The notes beneath the pieces were generated by a model. The model was not told the DNA's origin, searched no databases, and saw nothing but the letters and a program-made list of their open reading frames with translations. DNA of 64,000 nucleotides from Sceloporus undulatus. Taxonomy: Eukaryota > Chordata > Lepidosauria > Squamata > Phrynosomatidae. The stretch spans positions 43,645,090-43,709,089 of the forward strand of contig NC_056528.1 of the NCBI RefSeq assembly GCF_019175285.1, in the 5' to 3' direction. A program made the position numbers and the translations under genes. Shown in pieces: positions 61,295 to 64,000 of the stretch; the stretch's first letter is position 1; every line of letters starts with the position of its first letter.

Positions 61295-63308
61295 CCCTGG
61301 CAAGGAAGCCCCTGGACAAAGCAGCAAAGGGATTCAGAGGCCAAGATCAGGTTTCCAAAGTGGGATGGGAAAGCCTCCCTGCCCCAAAGCCAAGCCCCTG
61401 GAACTCTCTCAAGCTTGCCAAGTTTGCAGAAAACAGTCCCAGAGCCCGCCCCTGCCATCCCTCCCCCTCTGATCCTGCATTCACACTGCAGGAATCAACC
61501 AGGATTGACACTGCTTGAGCTACTCTGGCTCCAGACATTGCAGCTGGTGATGGCACCAGAGCAAAGTTAGGGATAAGACTTAAGAGAATGCCCTGCTCCC
61601 ATTCCCTTTATCAGGGTGAGAGAGTGTGACTTCCTCAAGGTTACCCAGGCTGCATCCACACTGGAGAAATAACCCGGTTTGGCACAACTTTAATTCCCTT
61701 GGCTCAAGGCTATGGGATTCCAGGAGTTGGAGTTTTTTGTGGGGCCCAAACAACATTTCACCTACCTCTCAACTACAAACGGTTTTCTTGGTAGCTGCAT
61801 TGGAAAAAGAACTGCCTCGACCTGGAGATGAAGGATGGTTGCCAAATCACAACACTTCAAGAAAACCAGTAGCTTTACCAGGCAGCGGTCATCATGTTCT
61901 GCTGTATGTGGTTACATGGAGACAGAGAGGGATACACTATGCTGGTCTGTTGCTGGATGTGTTTCAAAAGTGTGTAGATGATCACAAGATGGATTAACAG
62001 CACTTGCTTCTTTGTCAGAGATGCTGCTGAGAAAAGCAACCTTTCCACATTAACTTTTCTGAGATGTCTTCTACTAAGCATTAGGAAGCAAGTGGCTACA
62101 GAGGAATGTTAAAAGTGGTGACTTCAGCACATGCTGAATACACTTTATAGCACACAGGCAGGCTGTAGCAAAGACTCAGATGGCACAGGAGTATGTTCCC
62201 TCTCCAATCTTCTGGTTAAAGGGCGAGAAAACTATATCCTCCAAGAGTGTAAGTCCTGCTGTGATTCCATGAACACATAAGGCAAACCTAGGTTTTAATG
62301 GCAGTCATCAGATTGAGCATCCTTGGAGTCTGAGGCATTTTAGAAAACAAGCTTCCAGTCTATGCAAAGACAGACTTGAACCTGTGGGCAACTTCTGATG
62401 GAATCTCTAGAACTTTAAAAGACTTCCGGTAGCCAGAAAACCAGGGGAGAGAGTAGGTTGAAGTGTCTCATAATTGCCAAAATAAAGGAAAAATACTGTA
62501 CTTGAAACACGTGGTAAGCTCTCTAAGGAAAGAAAGGTCATGTTCACAATCATGTGCTGCAGCAACTTAGCTTCCTGCTCCACTGGGAAGGCAGAAGTGT
62601 TTTTACAACAGTGCTGGGAATGGGCAATAATACAGTTTTCTTAGACTAATTTTTCTATGTACAGCAGACCGTGCTCAGCCAATGATGAAGTTATCAGTCA
62701 GTACCTGGTTAATGACATGTGTCTTTTTTGGTCATTGCAGAGGGAGGAATTCACCAGCTCCCTCACCTAACAGTAACACTTTCAAAATTCAGGTTGTGGG
62801 GGACACCTTTTTGCTGTACAAGCCCCAATAGATGCATTTTCCCCACCCCTATAGGGACATATCTGGAGCTCCTTTGCTGCTCCCGCTGGCCACTAAATCG
62901 CAATGTTGCTGGGACAGACACAGGCAACAGATGAACCCAATGGAAGGGGGGAAAGAGTGGATTTCTGCTTGGTCAGAACTTAGCCCTCACCTCCCCATGC
63001 AGAATATCAGCCATTTCCTTCCTTTCAAAGAGGCTAGAGATCCTCAGCTGTTCACAGACAACATGCGGTACTGGGTAACCACAACAGTCAAGGCACATTG
63101 GATATATTTGTTTTAGTGCCAGCTTTCGCAAGGTATAGCCTGAAATGCTAAACTGTGAAAATGGCTTAACTTGTTGACCAGAGAGACCCTACCCACCCAC
63201 CTCATCCATGTATGCCATAAAAGTGATAAATTCAGATCTCTGAAGTGATGGCTGGTGGGGAAGAAGCTACCGTATGTATAGCTCTGACCAACAGACAAGC
63301 ATAACTGA

Positions 63309-63525
63309 GGGCCCAAACAGACTGGCCAAAATAAAGCTGCTTCGGGTCACTTTGGAGGTATGCTATTTAAATGAAGCATGCATCCTAAGAGGCCACACTC
63401 CAATCCTAAGGACTGAAGCACTGCTTTGGCGCAGCTTCTGGCCTCTTAAGATGTGTACATCACTTAAACAGCATACCTCCAAAGTGACCTGAAGCAGCTT
63501 TATTTTGGCTTGTCTGTTCGGGCTC
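63309..63525. mobile_element. Harbinger-like palindromic MITE, full copy
   Basis: GGGCCCAAACAGACTGGCC to GGCTTGTCTGTTCGGGCTC, same arms as 47201-47439. The flanks are TGA and TAA, one base short of a perfect TWA duplication. Confidence 0.85.
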
Positions 63526-63593
63526 TAAGTCGTCTTGCTTTATACCCATACCCTCCCCTTGCCACCAAACTGAAGGTTAAAAGGTTATTTTTG

Positions 63594-63622
63594 AAAAAAC
63601 AAACAAACAAACAAACAAAAAA
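63594..63622. repeat. (AAAC)n microsatellite
   Basis: About six AAAC units followed by an A-rich run. Confidence 0.85.
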
Positions 63623-64000
63623 ACCCCAAAAAAACAAAATCAGTTCAGTTTACCCCATGGGACATCAACTACGGAATGCCTTAGAAGGAAAACCCTTGGG
63701 AAATGATCTAATCCAGAGGAATTTTTTAAGTGTTAAGAACAAAATTTTGCTACAAAGTGCTAGCCAGAAACAATAAACCATGTATATGGTTTGAATCTTT
63801 CCTCTATATTCCCTATATGCAACCACTTCCAAAGTTGTCCAAAGAACACCCTGCTAAGATGGCAGTGGGTGCAGACGAGAGCATGAAGAAGGCAATGCAC
63901 CTAATACAGTTATAAAGTCTCTTTATTTTGACTTTATTTATAAAGATAGAGAAAAGACCCAAATTTTGTTCTATGAAGTGTCACCAACTGAATGTTTTAA

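Larger units (their letters stand above)
61295..64000. other. Upstream of TMEM47-like gene; no further gene seen
   Basis: The promoter of the TMEM47-like gene should be near 61.3-61.6 kb, which is only mildly GC-rich. Palindromic-MITE pieces lie at 61480-61530 and 61650-61735. 62.0-63.3 kb shows nothing I can name. Confidence 0.5.

Noticed and set aside
62719-63116. Possible exon upstream of the TMEM47-like gene
   Set aside because: The frames have no recognisable domain or splice partner, and part resembles a repeat also seen near 39.15-39.25 kb.

Overview
The window is vertebrate nuclear DNA, most likely from a squamate reptile and perhaps an iguanian lizard. Genes are split by GT-AG introns. 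The spaces between exons hold tRNA-derived and 5S-derived SINEs, CR1-like, RTE/BovB-like and L1-like LINE pieces, a broken Penelope-like element, many small inverted-repeat DNA elements and many microsatellites. The species call rests only on this repeat mix and on protein similarity judged by eye.

Five protein-coding genes can be read. (1) CLIC2, + strand: only the last two coding exons (1616-1797, 2385-2546), then a long 3' flank. (2) A urotensin II-related peptide precursor, - strand, five exons between 10870 and 7185. It has a signal peptide and ends in a Lys-Arg site followed by ACFWKYCVTN, the URP1-type peptide. (3) A class II cytokine receptor, - strand, 19586 to 14088. It has two fibronectin-III domains, a membrane span, a box-1-like FPKSL and a 240-residue tail with two YxxQ motifs. 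Its extracellular part looks most like the interferon-lambda receptor IFNLR1. The signal-peptide exon was not securely found. (4) FAAH2, - strand, complete in 11 exons from 49393 to 25708, with a CpG-rich first exon. (5) A TMEM47-like four-span protein of the PMP22/claudin superfamily, - strand, complete in three exons from 61294 to 56421.

Layout: 1-5.6 kb CLIC2 end; 7.0-10.9 kb URP1-type gene; 11-14 kb repeats; 14.1-19.6 kb receptor; 19.6-25.7 kb repeat-rich gap that probably hides the receptor's first exon; 25.7-49.4 kb FAAH2, with a 10.8-kb first intron full of repeats; 49.4-56.4 kb intergenic; 56.4-61.3 kb TMEM47-like gene; 61.3-64 kb no gene seen. CLIC2's stop faces four genes that all run leftward.

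The genes do not form a pathway. The most interesting point is the linkage. CLIC2, FAAH2 and TMEM47 are X-linked in human, and here they flank a urotensin-peptide gene and a class II cytokine receptor that, to my knowledge, the mammalian X lacks. In human 1p36, CLIC4, IFNLR1/IL22RA1 and UTS2 lie on one chromosome arm. This window may therefore be a sister block from the early vertebrate genome duplications that kept genes mammals lost.
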